The translations under genes and the position numbers were made by a program. Of a stretch of 64,000 nucleotides of DNA, positions 24,511-33,006 are shown one piece after another (the stretch's first letter is position 1; each line of letters opens with the position of its first letter). The notes beneath the pieces were generated by a model. The model worked only from the letters and a program-made list of their open reading frames with translations, was not told where the DNA came from and did no database searches. The DNA lies in contig JANQQR010000006.1 in assembly GCA_028289195.1 (NCBI GenBank), forward strand, positions 124,001-188,000, read 5' to 3'. This stretch comes from Phycisphaerales bacterium (GTDB taxonomy: Bacteria > Planctomycetota > Phycisphaerae > Phycisphaerales > UBA1924).

Positions 24511-25639
24511 ATGCACTTTGAAGCTCACCAGGCGGTCATCGACGACCTCGAGGCGCGGATCTTGACCATCCGCGACTCTCTTTAACTACGACGCCAAGCA
24601 GTCGCGGGTCACCGAACTCGAGTCCCAGATGGGTGCCACGGACTTCTGGGACAACCAGGAGAGCGCCCAGGCCGTCGTCAACGAGGTCAAGCTCCTCAAG
24701 GCCCAGGTCGGACCGGTCGGCGCGATCGAAGAGGACTTCGAGAACGCCAAGGTCGCCTACGAGATGGCCCGCGAAGCCGACGACGCCGACCTCCTCACCG
24801 AGGCCGACGAGTCGCTGTTCGACCTCACGGGGCGGATGGAAAAGGTCGAGCGTCTGAGCCTGCTGAGCGGGAAGCACGATCACCGGACCTGCTTCCTGAC
24901 CATCGACGCCGGCGACGGCGGCACCGAGGCCAACGACTGGGCCGAGATGCTCCTGCGCATGTACCTCTTCTACTTCGACAAGCACCCGGAGTGGTCGGTC
25001 GAGGAGATCGCCAAGAACCACGGCTCGGAGGTCGGTATCGACAGCGTGACGCTGCGCGTAACGGGGCCCTACGCCTTCGGCTACCTCAAGTGCGAGCGCG
25101 GCACGCACCGGCTGGCGCGCGTCAGCCCGTTCAACGCCCAGGGCAAGCGCCAGACCAGCTTCGCGACCGTCGAGGTCACGCCCGAGTTCGAAGAGTCGTC
25201 GATCGAGATCCCCGACACTGATCTCGAGGTGACCGCCTTTGCGCGCTCGAGCGGCCCGGGCGGGCAGAACGTCAACAAGGTGGCGTCGGCGATCCGGCTC
25301 GTGCACAAGCCGACCGGCATCATGGTCGTGGCCAGCACGTACCGCGAGCAGCCCCAGAACCGGCGCCAGGCGATGACCATCCTCCAGGCGCGCCTCGAGC
25401 AGATGGAAGAAGAAAAGCGCCAGGCCGAGATCAGCGAGGCCTCCGGCGGCTCACTCGATCGCGGATGGGGCACGCAGATCCGCTCCTACGTGCTCTACGA
25501 CAACCGGGTGAAGGACCACCGGACGAACCACGAAGCCAACCCCGAGCGCGTGCTCGACCGGGGCGAACTCGACCCGTTCATCGACGCCGAGCTCAAACGC
25601 CGGCGCAAAGAACGGGCCGAAGCAGAGGCCGGGTCCTGA
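24511..25639 (+). CDS. prfB: peptide chain release factor 2, with programmed +1 frameshift
   Basis: RF2 releases nascent chains at UGA and UAA. Translation starts at ATG 24511 (MHFEAHQAVIDDLEARI) and meets TAA after 24 codons. Shifting +1 at CTT continues as NYDAKQSRVTELESQMG and gives 375 residues, close to the E. coli length of 365. The class-defining SPF tripeptide is in RVSPFNAQGKRQ, and the catalytic GGQ in SSGPGGQNVNKVAS. The shift falls at the same codon position as the known RF2 autoregulatory site. A possible promoter TTGCCC-16-TACACT (24477-24504) would give an almost leaderless message; no good Shine-Dalgarno is seen. Confidence 0.93.
24580..24586 (+). promoter_or_regulatory. RF2 recoding site with UAA stop
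   Basis: The heptamer CTTTAAC corresponds to the classic RF2 slippery site CTTTGAC, but the zero-frame stop is TAA instead of TGA. The bases just before it (CGCGACTCT) lack the AGGGGG-like stimulatory Shine-Dalgarno of E. coli. The zero frame gives 24 residues; the +1 frame gives the complete protein. Confidence 0.8.
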
Positions 25640-25640
25640 G

Positions 25641-26747
25641 CTACGGCTCGGGCTGGAGTTCGGCCTCGAGCACCGGATCCCATGACGCGCCTGCGTCGTG
25701 CGAGTGCTCGATCTTCATCGCGAACCCGGCGCCTCCGCGAGGAACAAGCTGGTAGCGCTCGATCTCCCGGGTATCGCCGTCCTCGTCGTCCCTGACCTCG
25801 ACGAAGAGCACAGCGCCGTTTTCATGGGGCCCGTCCGATTCGAAGCGCCGGAGCCGGCGCGAGTCGTTCAGCGTGTACGCCACGAGCTTCTGCGCCCGGC
25901 TGTCCCAGGCGTGGATGGCGTACACCTCGTGCACCGTGCCGTCATCGCGGGTCCGGAAGTAGCGCAACTGGACAGCCGCGCCCTGCATCAGCATCTCGGT
26001 TTCGACGCGGAGCGCAGTCTGCTCCGCTGACGCTCCGGCGATCGCGACGCCCGACCATGCGCCCTCGAGGAAGTCCAGCGCCCGCTGGCGGGGGTCCAGC
26101 TCCATCCGGGGCTTGTCGCGGACGTGCAGCCATCGGCGATCGATCGGCCCGTCGCGCTCCGGATCCCTGCGCACGCCTTCCATGATGAATCGGGACGCCC
26201 AGGTCTCGCCGCCGTCGGTGCTCGTGTCGTCGTTCCAGCGGTAGTAGCCGTCGATCGAATCGCTGAACGTGTAGCGCACCAAGCGCGTCTCGCCCTCCGG
26301 GTTGGTCCACTCGGTGAAGATCTCGCACCGGTTGTGGTGGAAGACGCCCTCGAGCGTCCCGAACCCGCCACCAGCCTGCGGGCTCGGCCAGAGCAGCAGC
26401 GCCACCCATTTCTCCTTGGCGGGGTCGAACGCGCGGAGGGAGTAGCCGTACAGCTCGCGCCCGTCCGGCGAGCCGACCGGGCCCCGGAAGTGCTCGACGA
26501 TCGCGTCGCCCGAGAGCACGGGGTACACCTCGAGCCTGGATCGTGGATCGGCAAACCACTGACCGGAGGGCAGCCGGTGCTTCTGGGTGACGTCCCACTC
26601 GCCGATCCAGAAGTCGAACTGCCGGGTCTCGTCGCCGGCTTCCGACGGCGGCGCGTGCCCGAGCTTCAGGGGTTGCGCGGCACACATCGAGCCGATCAGC
26701 GCAGCACTGAGCGCCGCTGTCGCGAGACGATTTGGATGAGGGTTCAA
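25641..26747 (-). CDS. secreted two-lobed DUF1579-like protein
   Basis: A 368-residue protein with a signal peptide (LATAALSAALIGSMCAA). It consists of two similar lobes: the first opens with RQFDFWIGEWDVTQKHR (residue ~42), the second with RALDFLEGAWSGVAIAG (residue ~224). Both then alternate strands with conserved Trp/Tyr (WTNPEGETRLVRYTFSDSIDGYYRW; YAIHAWDSRAQKLVAYTLND). The fold is probably a duplicated lipocalin-like barrel. Function unknown; a single-lobe relative is at 9846-10451. It converges on prfB with a single base between the stops. Confidence 0.8.
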   Translation of the reverse strand: MNPHPNRLATAALSAALIGSMCAAQPLKLGHAPPSEAGDETRQFDFWIGEWDVTQKHRLPSGQWFADPRSRLEVYPVLSGDAIVEHFRGPVGSPDGRELYGYSLRAFDPAKEKWVALLLWPSPQAGGGFGTLEGVFHHNRCEIFTEWTNPEGETRLVRYTFSDSIDGYYRWNDDTSTDGGETWASRFIMEGVRRDPERDGPIDRRWLHVRDKPRMELDPRQRALDFLEGAWSGVAIAGASAEQTALRVETEMLMQGAAVQLRYFRTRDDGTVHEVYAIHAWDSRAQKLVAYTLNDSRRLRRFESDGPHENGAVLFVEVRDDEDGDTREIERYQLVPRGGAGFAMKIEHSHDAGASWDPVLEAELQPEP

Positions 26748-26917
26748 TTCGCTCCCCTGCTGCCGCCGGCGCCCGCCCGGCGACTGTTCGGCTCGCAGAC
26801 CGGGGGGTTCCCACTACACCCGGGATTGCGATCCCGAGCCGCCGATCCGCTCGCCCGGCCCGGGCTATGCTCTTCGCTCTGGACGATTACTCGACGACGC
26901 AGCGGAGGAACGAGCGC

Positions 26918-27649
26918 ATGAATCGCAGGAACATCGGAATCGGCATGATCGCGCTGGCGGCCGGAGCGCTGAGCGCCTCGTCGCTGCTGGCCCGCCAGGG
27001 CGGCGCTGAAGGCATGCGCGACCCGGCCGACATCGGCTACTCCGTGGGGTGGGACATGGCCACGCAGGCGATGGCCGGCCTCCAGGCCGACGGCATCGAG
27101 GTCGATCGCGACGCGCTCGCCCGAGGGTTCGCCGCGGCGCTCGCCGGTGAGCAGCCAGAGCTGAGCGAACTCGAGATGCAGGCCGTGCTCCGCAACCTCG
27201 AGCGCGAGGTCGCGGCCGCCGTCGCCGCCGAGCGCATGGCCAGCGACCCCGTGTTCCGTGCGCTCGCTCAGGAGAACACCCGGCGCAGCAACGAGTACCT
27301 CGAGCGCTTCGCCGCTGGGCGCGGCACACAGACGCTCGGGGGTTCCGGCGTGCACTACCGCGTGATCCGCTCGGGCGACGGCCCCTCGCCGACGCCCGGG
27401 TCGACGATCGTCGTGAACTACGAGATCGAGACCATGATGGGCGTGCAGATCGGCGAGGGCGAGGGCGCCGAGGCGCTGCTCGACGGCCTCATCGAGGGCG
27501 GTCGCGCCGTGATGCAGCAGATGAAGGTCGGCGATCGCTGGCTGATCGCCCTGCCGCCCGAGCTCGCGTACGGGCTCGGCGGGCGGGCGCCCGACCTGGG
27601 GCCGAACGAGGCCGTGACCATCGACGTCGAGCTGGTGGACGTCCGATGA
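26918..27649 (+). CDS. exported FKBP-type peptidyl-prolyl isomerase-like protein
   Basis: A 243-residue protein with a signal peptide (GIGMIALAAGALSASSLLA), a Mip/FkpA-like helical dimerisation region (DIGYSVGWDMATQAMAGLQ to ERFAAGRGTQTLGGSGVHY), and a C-terminal FKBP domain (TIVVNYEIETMMGVQIG; MQQMKVGDRWLIALPPELAYGLGG; EAVTIDVELVDV). The usual FKBP loop with Asp-Ser/Phe-Asp after YxG is replaced by IETMMGVQIGEGEG, so isomerase activity may be reduced and a chaperone role is possible. GGAGG nine bases before the ATG decides the start. The stop overlaps the next gene (ATGA). Confidence 0.88.
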   Translation: MNRRNIGIGMIALAAGALSASSLLARQGGAEGMRDPADIGYSVGWDMATQAMAGLQADGIEVDRDALARGFAAALAGEQPELSELEMQAVLRNLEREVAAAVAAERMASDPVFRALAQENTRRSNEYLERFAAGRGTQTLGGSGVHYRVIRSGDGPSPTPGSTIVVNYEIETMMGVQIGEGEGAEALLDGLIEGGRAVMQQMKVGDRWLIALPPELAYGLGGRAPDLGPNEAVTIDVELVDVR

Positions 27650-28104
27650 GCGGACGGTTCCTGCGCGGCACAGTGCTGGCAAGCGGCATGCTCTTCGCGG
27701 GCCTGGCGCTCGGGCAGTACGCGCTCGACGCCTACTTCGGCGTCGGCCAGTCGAAGATCAACAAGCCCCGCGAGCCGGTCACAATGGGCAAGCAGCTCTA
27801 CAAGGTCGACTATGCCACCGGCGAGATGCGCTACGACCGCGCCAAGGCGTTCAACGACCCGATCTACAACATCTATGCGCGCCAGCGCGACCCGTTCGAG
27901 TTCGGCACGCGCCCGGTCTCGCGCCGCCCGCCACGCCCGGGATCGATCGCGCCGGCCAAGGCAAGCATGGCCCAGCCTTCTTACGTACCCAGGAAGCAGC
28001 GCCAGAGCCCGATGTCCAGCGATATGCGCGTTGGACTGCGCTCACCGAGCTACAGCCCGACGCGCACGCGTGCGCAGCGCATCAGCCCGACGCGTGTCCG
28101 CTGA
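27646..28104 (+). CDS. hypothetical exported or membrane-tethered basic protein
   Basis: A 152-residue protein coupled to the FKBP gene by ATGA. The N-terminus has one hydrophobic segment (GTVLASGMLFAGLALGQYALDAYFG). The rest is polar, rich in Arg, Pro and Ser, and ends in SPTRTRAQRISPTRVR, probably disordered. No known motif. Co-expression with a periplasmic folding factor suggests an envelope role. It converges on the radical SAM gene with three bases between stops. Confidence 0.65.
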   Translation: MSGRFLRGTVLASGMLFAGLALGQYALDAYFGVGQSKINKPREPVTMGKQLYKVDYATGEMRYDRAKAFNDPIYNIYARQRDPFEFGTRPVSRRPPRPGSIAPAKASMAQPSYVPRKQRQSPMSSDMRVGLRSPSYSPTRTRAQRISPTRVR

Positions 28105-28107
28105 GCC

Positions 28108-29427
28108 TCATCCGGCGCAGCGACGGCGCCGGGTCCGCAGGGATCTGAAGTAGCCCTCGCGCCGCGCGCGCACCGCGTCCGGCGCGTACAGACGCTTCAC
28201 GAGGCCCAGGAATCCCGATTCCAGCTCGGCGGCGCTCATGTGCGTCGGCTCGTAGTTCACATCGAACAGCGTGCAGCGCTCCCACGCGCCCGGGTGCGTG
28301 AGGCGTCCCTCGCGCTCGAAGCGCTCGTACATCGGCGTGCCGGGGAACGGCGTCAGCACCGTGACCTGCACGTCGTAGAGGCTGGTCCGCTGGGCGAAGT
28401 CGTGCACCTCGTCGAAGACGCGGGGCGTGTGCCCGTCGAGGCCGAGGATGAAGCAGCCGATCACCGTGATGCCGTGCGACTGGATCGTGCGCACGGTCTC
28501 GGCGCTGCGCGGAAACTGGCGCAGCTTCCAGTCGGCACGCCCCTCGATTCCCACGAGGCCGTCCTCAACGGGGCTCTCCAGGCCGATCAGCACCTGGCGG
28601 CACCCCGCGCCACGCATCAGCTCCAGCATCTCCGGGTCGCGCGCGATCGACTGGTCGACCTCGGTGAACCACCTGATGTTCTCTTTCGCGAGCGCACGGA
28701 GCAGTTCCTTTGCATGCCCTCGCTGCGCGAAGCTGTTGTCGTCAGCGAACTCGATGAACGGGTGGGGCCAGATGCGCTTGATGGCGCGGATCTCCTCGAT
28801 GACCCGCGCCACCGGCTTCACCTTGTACTTGGGCGTCAGGGTGATCGAGCTGGCGCAGAACTCGCACGAGTGCGGGCAGCCGCGGGTGGTCTGCACAGTC
28901 AGACGGTTGTACCTCGACACGTCGAGCAGGTCGTAGCGCGGGATGGGGGTCGCGGCGAGGTCGAACTCGGTTCCCGGCCGGTAGATGCCGCCCAGGCGCC
29001 CGGTGCGCGCATCATCGAGGATCTGCGCCCAGACCGGCTCGCCCTCCCCCGCCACGACAGCCGTGCAGTGCTGCAGCGCTTCTTCGGGCACGGCCGTGGC
29101 GTGGAGCCCACCGAGCACGACCTGCGTGCCGGCGTCGCGATAATGGCGCGCGATCGCGTACGCCTCCTTGGCCTGGGCGGTCATCGTGGAGATCGCGACG
29201 AGGTCGAACCCGCCGGGCAGATCGGCGGGATCGGGGAACTCGGCGATCTCGTGATAGGCGATCTCGATGTCGTCCGGCGTCAGCGCCGCCAGCGTGAGCA
29301 GCGACAGGCTGGGAAGCGAAGCGATCACCTCGCTCCGCTCCACGAAGCCGGGGAGCGTCAGGCCGGCCGCCAGCAGCTCGGGGTTGCACACGCGCACGCC
29401 GCTCATCGCGATGAAGAGGATCCTCAC
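28108..29427 (-). CDS. B12-binding-domain radical SAM protein
   Basis: A 439-residue protein. The N-terminal ~150 residues form a cobalamin-binding Rossmann-like domain (FDLVAISTMTAQAKEAYAIA, VVLGGLHATAVPEEAL). The radical SAM core has the iron-sulfur motif TTRGCPHSCEFCASS, and later blocks EFADDNSFAQ and VLIGLESPVEDGLVG. The GTG start overlaps the upstream membrane-protein stop (GTGA) and has a GGGGGT stretch before it. Members of this group methylate or rearrange diverse lipids and natural products; the substrate cannot be read here. The coupled membrane protein suggests a membrane-lipid or hopanoid-type substrate. Confidence 0.9.
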   Translation of the reverse strand: MRILFIAMSGVRVCNPELLAAGLTLPGFVERSEVIASLPSLSLLTLAALTPDDIEIAYHEIAEFPDPADLPGGFDLVAISTMTAQAKEAYAIARHYRDAGTQVVLGGLHATAVPEEALQHCTAVVAGEGEPVWAQILDDARTGRLGGIYRPGTEFDLAATPIPRYDLLDVSRYNRLTVQTTRGCPHSCEFCASSITLTPKYKVKPVARVIEEIRAIKRIWPHPFIEFADDNSFAQRGHAKELLRALAKENIRWFTEVDQSIARDPEMLELMRGAGCRQVLIGLESPVEDGLVGIEGRADWKLRQFPRSAETVRTIQSHGITVIGCFILGLDGHTPRVFDEVHDFAQRTSLYDVQVTVLTPFPGTPMYERFEREGRLTHPGAWERCTLFDVNYEPTHMSAAELESGFLGLVKRLYAPDAVRARREGYFRSLRTRRRRCAG

Positions 29428-29816
29428 AGCACACCCCCGTGCTGCGCGATCGCCAGCGTCGTGGCGCCCGCACCCGCGATGAGCGCCAGCACCGGCGCCG
29501 CGAACAGGTGGCGCGCACGCGGCAGGAACGCCGCCAGCGCGCAGCACGCTGGCATGAGCACCCCGCCGGCGATGAACGCGATCGATGCGCCGTCCATCAG
29601 GTTGCCCGTCAGATCGAGGCGCATCGCCACGGATGCGAAGAGCACGTTGAGCGCGCCCAGGGCGAAGAAGGAGACGTGACCCAGGCGCAGGAGGCGCCGG
29701 GTCCACGAGGCGTAGCCCCCGAGGAAATGGTCCTTGTGGAACCCGAGGCCCAGCAGGGCGCCCGAGAGCATTCCGAGGCCGATCCAGGTCCAGCCGAAGA
29801 CTTCGTTGGCGAGCAT
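29424..29816 (-). CDS. four-helix integral membrane protein
   Basis: A 130-residue protein with four predicted membrane helices (GWTWIGLGMLSGALLGLGF; LGHVSFFALGALNVLFASVA; ASIAFIAGGVLMPACCALAAF; LFAAPVLALIAGAGATTLAIA). No catalytic motif. It is co-transcribed with, and overlaps, the radical SAM gene, so the two likely work together. A perfect palindrome lies 20 bases upstream of the start and probably controls the pair. Confidence 0.78.
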   Translation of the reverse strand: MLANEVFGWTWIGLGMLSGALLGLGFHKDHFLGGYASWTRRLLRLGHVSFFALGALNVLFASVAMRLDLTGNLMDGASIAFIAGGVLMPACCALAAFLPRARHLFAAPVLALIAGAGATTLAIAQHGGVL

Positions 29817-29835
29817 GGCGGGGTCTCCCGTGAGA

Positions 29836-29851
29836 GTTAGCGTTCGCTAAC
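29836..29851. promoter_or_regulatory. perfect inverted repeat, probable operator
   Basis: GTTAGCG-TT-CGCTAAC: seven-base perfect arms around a TT centre. It stands out in composition from the surroundings and sits 20 bases upstream of the membrane-protein start. The shape fits a dimeric repressor site, for example TetR-type, but no regulator gene is adjacent. Confidence 0.55.
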
Positions 29852-29963
29852 ACTTCTTTGGGAGAGCGTGCCATCTGATTGCTGGACCAGCCAGCGATGC
29901 AGCCAAAGGCCGGCGAGATTTGGGGGAGAACAACCAGGCGGGGAGGGGGTTATCCGGTTGCGC

Positions 29964-31361
29964 CTACACCAGCAGCGTCGCCGGGCTCTCCAGCATGCCC
30001 TTGACGGTGTTGAGGTACTGAGCCGCCATGGCGCCGTCGACCACGCGATGGTCACTGGACATGGTCATGCTCATCTCGTGACCGACCGTCAGCTGGCCGT
30101 CGTCGCCGACGACGGGCTTCTTCACCGCGGCGCCCACGGCGAGGATCGCGGTGTTGGGCGGGTTGATGATCGCCGTGAAGTGCTCCACGCCGAACATGCC
30201 CAGGTTGCTGATCGTGAAGGTCGCGCCGTCCATCTCGTCGATGGTCAGGCCGCGATCGCGGGCCTTGGTGGCCAGCGCCTTGGTCGTGTCGCTGATGGCG
30301 CGGAGACCCATGCGATCGGCGTCGCGCAGGACGCCCACGACAAGGCCGCCGCCGGTGAGATCGGCGTTGACCGGCAGGGCGATCGCGACGCCGACGTTCA
30401 CGTTGCCGTTGATCTGGATCGAGGCGTTGTCGGCGCCCCAGCTGGCGTTGACGAACGGGTGCTGGTGCATCGCCAGCGCACAGGCGCGGACGAGGAAGTC
30501 GTTCACGCTGAGCTTCACGCCCTGGGCGTCGAGCTGGGCGTTGAGTTGCTTGCGGAACTCCATCAGCCCGTCCATGCGCACCTGCACCGTCACCTGGTAG
30601 TGCGGCACCGTGGTCTTGGACTCGACCAGGCGCTTGGCGATCGTGCGCCGCATGTTCGAGAGCTGGATTGTCTGGGTCTGCAGCCCGCCGTAGCTGGGAA
30701 GCTCGGCCGGCGCGGGCGTCCCGGGGACGGTCGCGGCGCTGAGCTTGTCGCCGGCCTGGCTCGGCTCGGTCGGCGTGCGCGACGCCGGCTGGGGCATGGG
30801 TGCGGCTGCCGGCGCAGCGCCGGGCTGGGCGGCCTCGACGTCCTTCTTCACGATCCGGCCCGAGGGGCCCGAGCCGTGGAGGGTCGAGAGGTCGACGCCC
30901 TTCTCGAGCGCGATCTTGCGGGCCAGGGGCGAGGCGAAGATCCGCCCTCCGTCTCCCGACCCGGGGGCCGGCGCGGCGGTCGCGGTCGCCGTCGCTGCTC
31001 CGTTGGTGGGCGTGGCGTGGGACGACCCCTCGGCAGCGCCCTGCTCCGCGGCGCCTGGGGCTGCAGCACCCGCTGGCGCGGCACCACCCTCGTACTGGCT
31101 CTTGATCTGGGCCGCGTCTTCGCCGTCCTCGGCGATCACGCAGATGAGGGCCCCGACGTCCACGGTCTCGCCCTCGGAGAGCACCAGCGAGGCGATGACG
31201 CCGTCGTCGAAGGACTGGAGCTCCATCGTGGCCTTGTCGGTCTCGATGTCGCCCAGGACATCCCCGGCGGACACGGTGTCGCCCTCCTTGACGTTCCAGG
31301 CGACGATGGTGCCCTGCTCCATGGTGTCGGAGAGGCGGGGCATGGTGACTTCGATGGGCAT
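29964..31361 (-). CDS. pdhC: pyruvate dehydrogenase E2, dihydrolipoamide acetyltransferase
   Basis: A 465-residue core subunit of the 2-oxoacid dehydrogenase complex, transferring acetyl groups to CoA. It has one lipoyl domain (residues 1-75, lipoylated Lys in DIETDKATMEL). An Ala/Pro/Thr linker and a peripheral-subunit-binding domain follow (FASPLARKIALEKGVDLSTLHGS in outline, residues ~150-185). A second linker and the catalytic domain end in DHRVVDGAMAAQYL, with the active-site His and Asp. E1 alpha and E1 beta are upstream on the same strand; no E3 gene is in the window. Confidence 0.95.
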   Translation of the reverse strand: MPIEVTMPRLSDTMEQGTIVAWNVKEGDTVSAGDVLGDIETDKATMELQSFDDGVIASLVLSEGETVDVGALICVIAEDGEDAAQIKSQYEGGAAPAGAAAPGAAEQGAAEGSSHATPTNGAATATATAAPAPGSGDGGRIFASPLARKIALEKGVDLSTLHGSGPSGRIVKKDVEAAQPGAAPAAAPMPQPASRTPTEPSQAGDKLSAATVPGTPAPAELPSYGGLQTQTIQLSNMRRTIAKRLVESKTTVPHYQVTVQVRMDGLMEFRKQLNAQLDAQGVKLSVNDFLVRACALAMHQHPFVNASWGADNASIQINGNVNVGVAIALPVNADLTGGGLVVGVLRDADRMGLRAISDTTKALATKARDRGLTIDEMDGATFTISNLGMFGVEHFTAIINPPNTAILAVGAAVKKPVVGDDGQLTVGHEMSMTMSSDHRVVDGAMAAQYLNTVKGMLESPATLLV

Positions 31362-31494
31362 GGGCGGGCTCGTTCGTGGGCCGTGAGGCGGGGTCGGCCA
31401 AGGGTGGGCCGGAGATCCGGGCTGAAAAGTGAGGGGAATAGTGTAGCTCCCCTCACCGAAAAGTTCGCGCGTTTCAGGCCCTGAAACGTGCCCT

Positions 31495-32466
31495 TCAGCC
31501 CCCCGCTTCTTCGAGCGCCTGCCGGTACTGCGCCAACTGCCCCTCGTAGTAGTCCTTGTAGTGAGGCGTCTGGTTGCCCTCTTCCCGCACCCGCACCGCC
31601 TCGGCCTGCAGATCCACGGCGCCGGCGATGTCGCCCGCGTTGAACCGGCACTTGGCCAGCGTGTGCAGCGAGTAGGCGTCCGACCGCTCGGTCAGGTCGA
31701 CGGCTCGCTCGGCCATCGCCGTGGCGGCATCGTTGTCGGGGTTCTTGATCGCGCCGCCGTAGTTGAAGGCGATGGCGAAGGCCATGCGCGTGAGGAAGTC
31801 GGCGTCGTCGGGGAACGACTCCAGCGCCGCAGGCCAGTCTTCCTCGGCTTCGATGCGCAGCTTCTCGCGCTTGGGCGCGATGCGGGCCTCGACGCTCGCG
31901 CTGTGGGCCTCGGTGTCCCACGAGCCGTCGACGATGCCCGCCAGCACCCGGTCGAAGCCCTCGCCGGTGAAGCCGGTGTAGACCAGGCGGCCGGAGCGAT
32001 CGACGATCGCGGCCATCGGGATCTCGCCCCGCATCTCCGGGGCGATCAGCGCTGTGCGCACGGAGTCGTCGGCGTCGACCGCGACGTGGAATCCCATGCG
32101 TTCGTACTGCGTCTGCTCGCCGAGCCGGCGCTGGAGGAACTGGGTGACCAGCGGCAGCGGCTCGGGCGAGATCGCCACGAAGACCACGCCTTCGTCTTCG
32201 TATTGCTTCTGGTACCCGGAGATCTTGGGGAACGACGCGATGCACGGCGCGCACCACGTCGCCCAGAAGTCGAACACGTAGATCCGCCCGTCGTCGAGCG
32301 CCGTGATCTCCTCGAACGCTCCGCGCGCGTCCATGCCGGGCGCCTTGACCCAGTGCTCGATCTCGACGGGCGGCGCCGCTTCACCGAGTTGCGTGTAGGA
32401 GTCGGAACCCGCCGCGCCGTGGGCGACAACGAGTGAAGCGAACGAAGCGATCAGCGTGCGTGCCAT
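31495..32466 (-). CDS. exported thioredoxin-like (TlpA-type) protein with TPR-like tail
   Basis: A 323-residue protein with a signal peptide (LIASFASLVVAHGAAG). A thioredoxin-fold domain carries the redox motif FDFWATWCAPCIASFP near residues 69-84, and a later cis-Pro region reads GEIPMAAIVDRSGRLVYTGF. The last ~120 residues are helical and resemble TPR units (DADFLTRMAFAIAFNYGGAIKN; SDAYSLHTLAKCRFNAGDIAGAV). It probably reduces or senses disulfides outside the cytoplasm. Its position between E1 beta and E2 genes is odd, because the complex is cytoplasmic. Confidence 0.87.
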   Translation of the reverse strand: MARTLIASFASLVVAHGAAGSDSYTQLGEAAPPVEIEHWVKAPGMDARGAFEEITALDDGRIYVFDFWATWCAPCIASFPKISGYQKQYEDEGVVFVAISPEPLPLVTQFLQRRLGEQTQYERMGFHVAVDADDSVRTALIAPEMRGEIPMAAIVDRSGRLVYTGFTGEGFDRVLAGIVDGSWDTEAHSASVEARIAPKREKLRIEAEEDWPAALESFPDDADFLTRMAFAIAFNYGGAIKNPDNDAATAMAERAVDLTERSDAYSLHTLAKCRFNAGDIAGAVDLQAEAVRVREEGNQTPHYKDYYEGQLAQYRQALEEAGG

Positions 32467-32556
32467 GGGAGGATCTCCGTTGAGCCCCCATCGTGATTCC
32501 CGGAAGCCGAAACTGCAACGCCCGTGTGTTCGCGCCCGGGGCGAGATCGGATTCGC

Positions 32557-33003
32557 TCACAGGCGTTTGGGCTTGTCCGGGCGATCCAGCGACGCGTTGA
32601 GCAGGTCCCGCAGCACGCCGATGCGGGGCTCGCGCGGGCGGAGCACCACGAATCGCTTGCCCTTCCGGCCCGGCTCGCCTTCGAGCACGCCGTGGACATC
32701 TTCCATGAGCTCGCCCAACGGAAAGTCGAGGCGCAGATCATCGTCGCGCGCGACGAGCTGGCAGATCGACCCCTTGATCGGACCGCCGCGCGAAGGGTGG
32801 TAGAAGCTGATCGCGCCCCAGGTGATGCGCTCGGCGGCGCTCGGGGCGAGCTCGAAGACGAGCGTGCGGACCCGGGCGGCGCGGGTGCGCAGCGGGGCCG
32901 GGAGATTCATGACGAACTCGTCGGGGGTGCGGGGATTCCGGGGGTTCCGGGGGTTCCGGGGGTTCCGGGGGTTCCGGGGGCTCCGGGGGCTCGGACGAGC
33001 CAC
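32557..33003 (-). CDS. DUF1801-like protein with repeat-derived N-terminus
   Basis: A 148-residue protein starting with GTG three bases after the pdhB stop. The first ~25 residues are repeats of Pro-Arg-Asn encoded by a 9-base minisatellite. The domain follows: TPDEFVMNLPAPLRTRAARV, AAERITWGAISFY, DDLRLDFPLGELM. It resembles the DUF1801/YdhG-like fold. The domain appears to begin before the internal ATG at 32910, so the upstream GTG and hence translation of the repeats is preferred. Function unknown; co-transcription with pyruvate dehydrogenase is likely. Confidence 0.7.
   Translation of the reverse strand: MARPSPRSPRNPRNPRNPRNPRNPRTPDEFVMNLPAPLRTRAARVRTLVFELAPSAAERITWGAISFYHPSRGGPIKGSICQLVARDDDLRLDFPLGELMEDVHGVLEGEPGRKGKRFVVLRPREPRIGVLRDLLNASLDRPDKPKRL
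32923..32994. repeat. 9-base minisatellite (GGGGTTCCG)
   Basis: Eight 9-base units, the central four identical (GGGGTTCCG) and the flanking ones diverged (GGGATTCCG, GGGGCTCCG, GGGGCTCGG). On the minus strand they encode Pro-Arg-Asn/Ser triplets at the start of the DUF1801 protein. Changes of unit number keep the frame. Not CRISPR: there are no spacers. Confidence 0.85.
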
Positions 33004-33006
33004 CGG

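Noticed and set aside
24511-24585. Short gene of 24 codons ending in TAA before prfB, or a sequencing error
   Set aside because: The heptamer CTTTAAC and its codon position match the RF2 recoding site, and the upstream 24 residues belong to the RF2 N-terminus, so one frameshifted gene is the better reading.
29880-29930. GCTGG...CCAGC hairpin after the E2 gene as a terminator
   Set aside because: Five-pair stem without a T-run on either strand; too weak to support.
32923-32994. CRISPR-like array
   Set aside because: Units are 9 bases, contiguous, with no spacers; it is a coding minisatellite.
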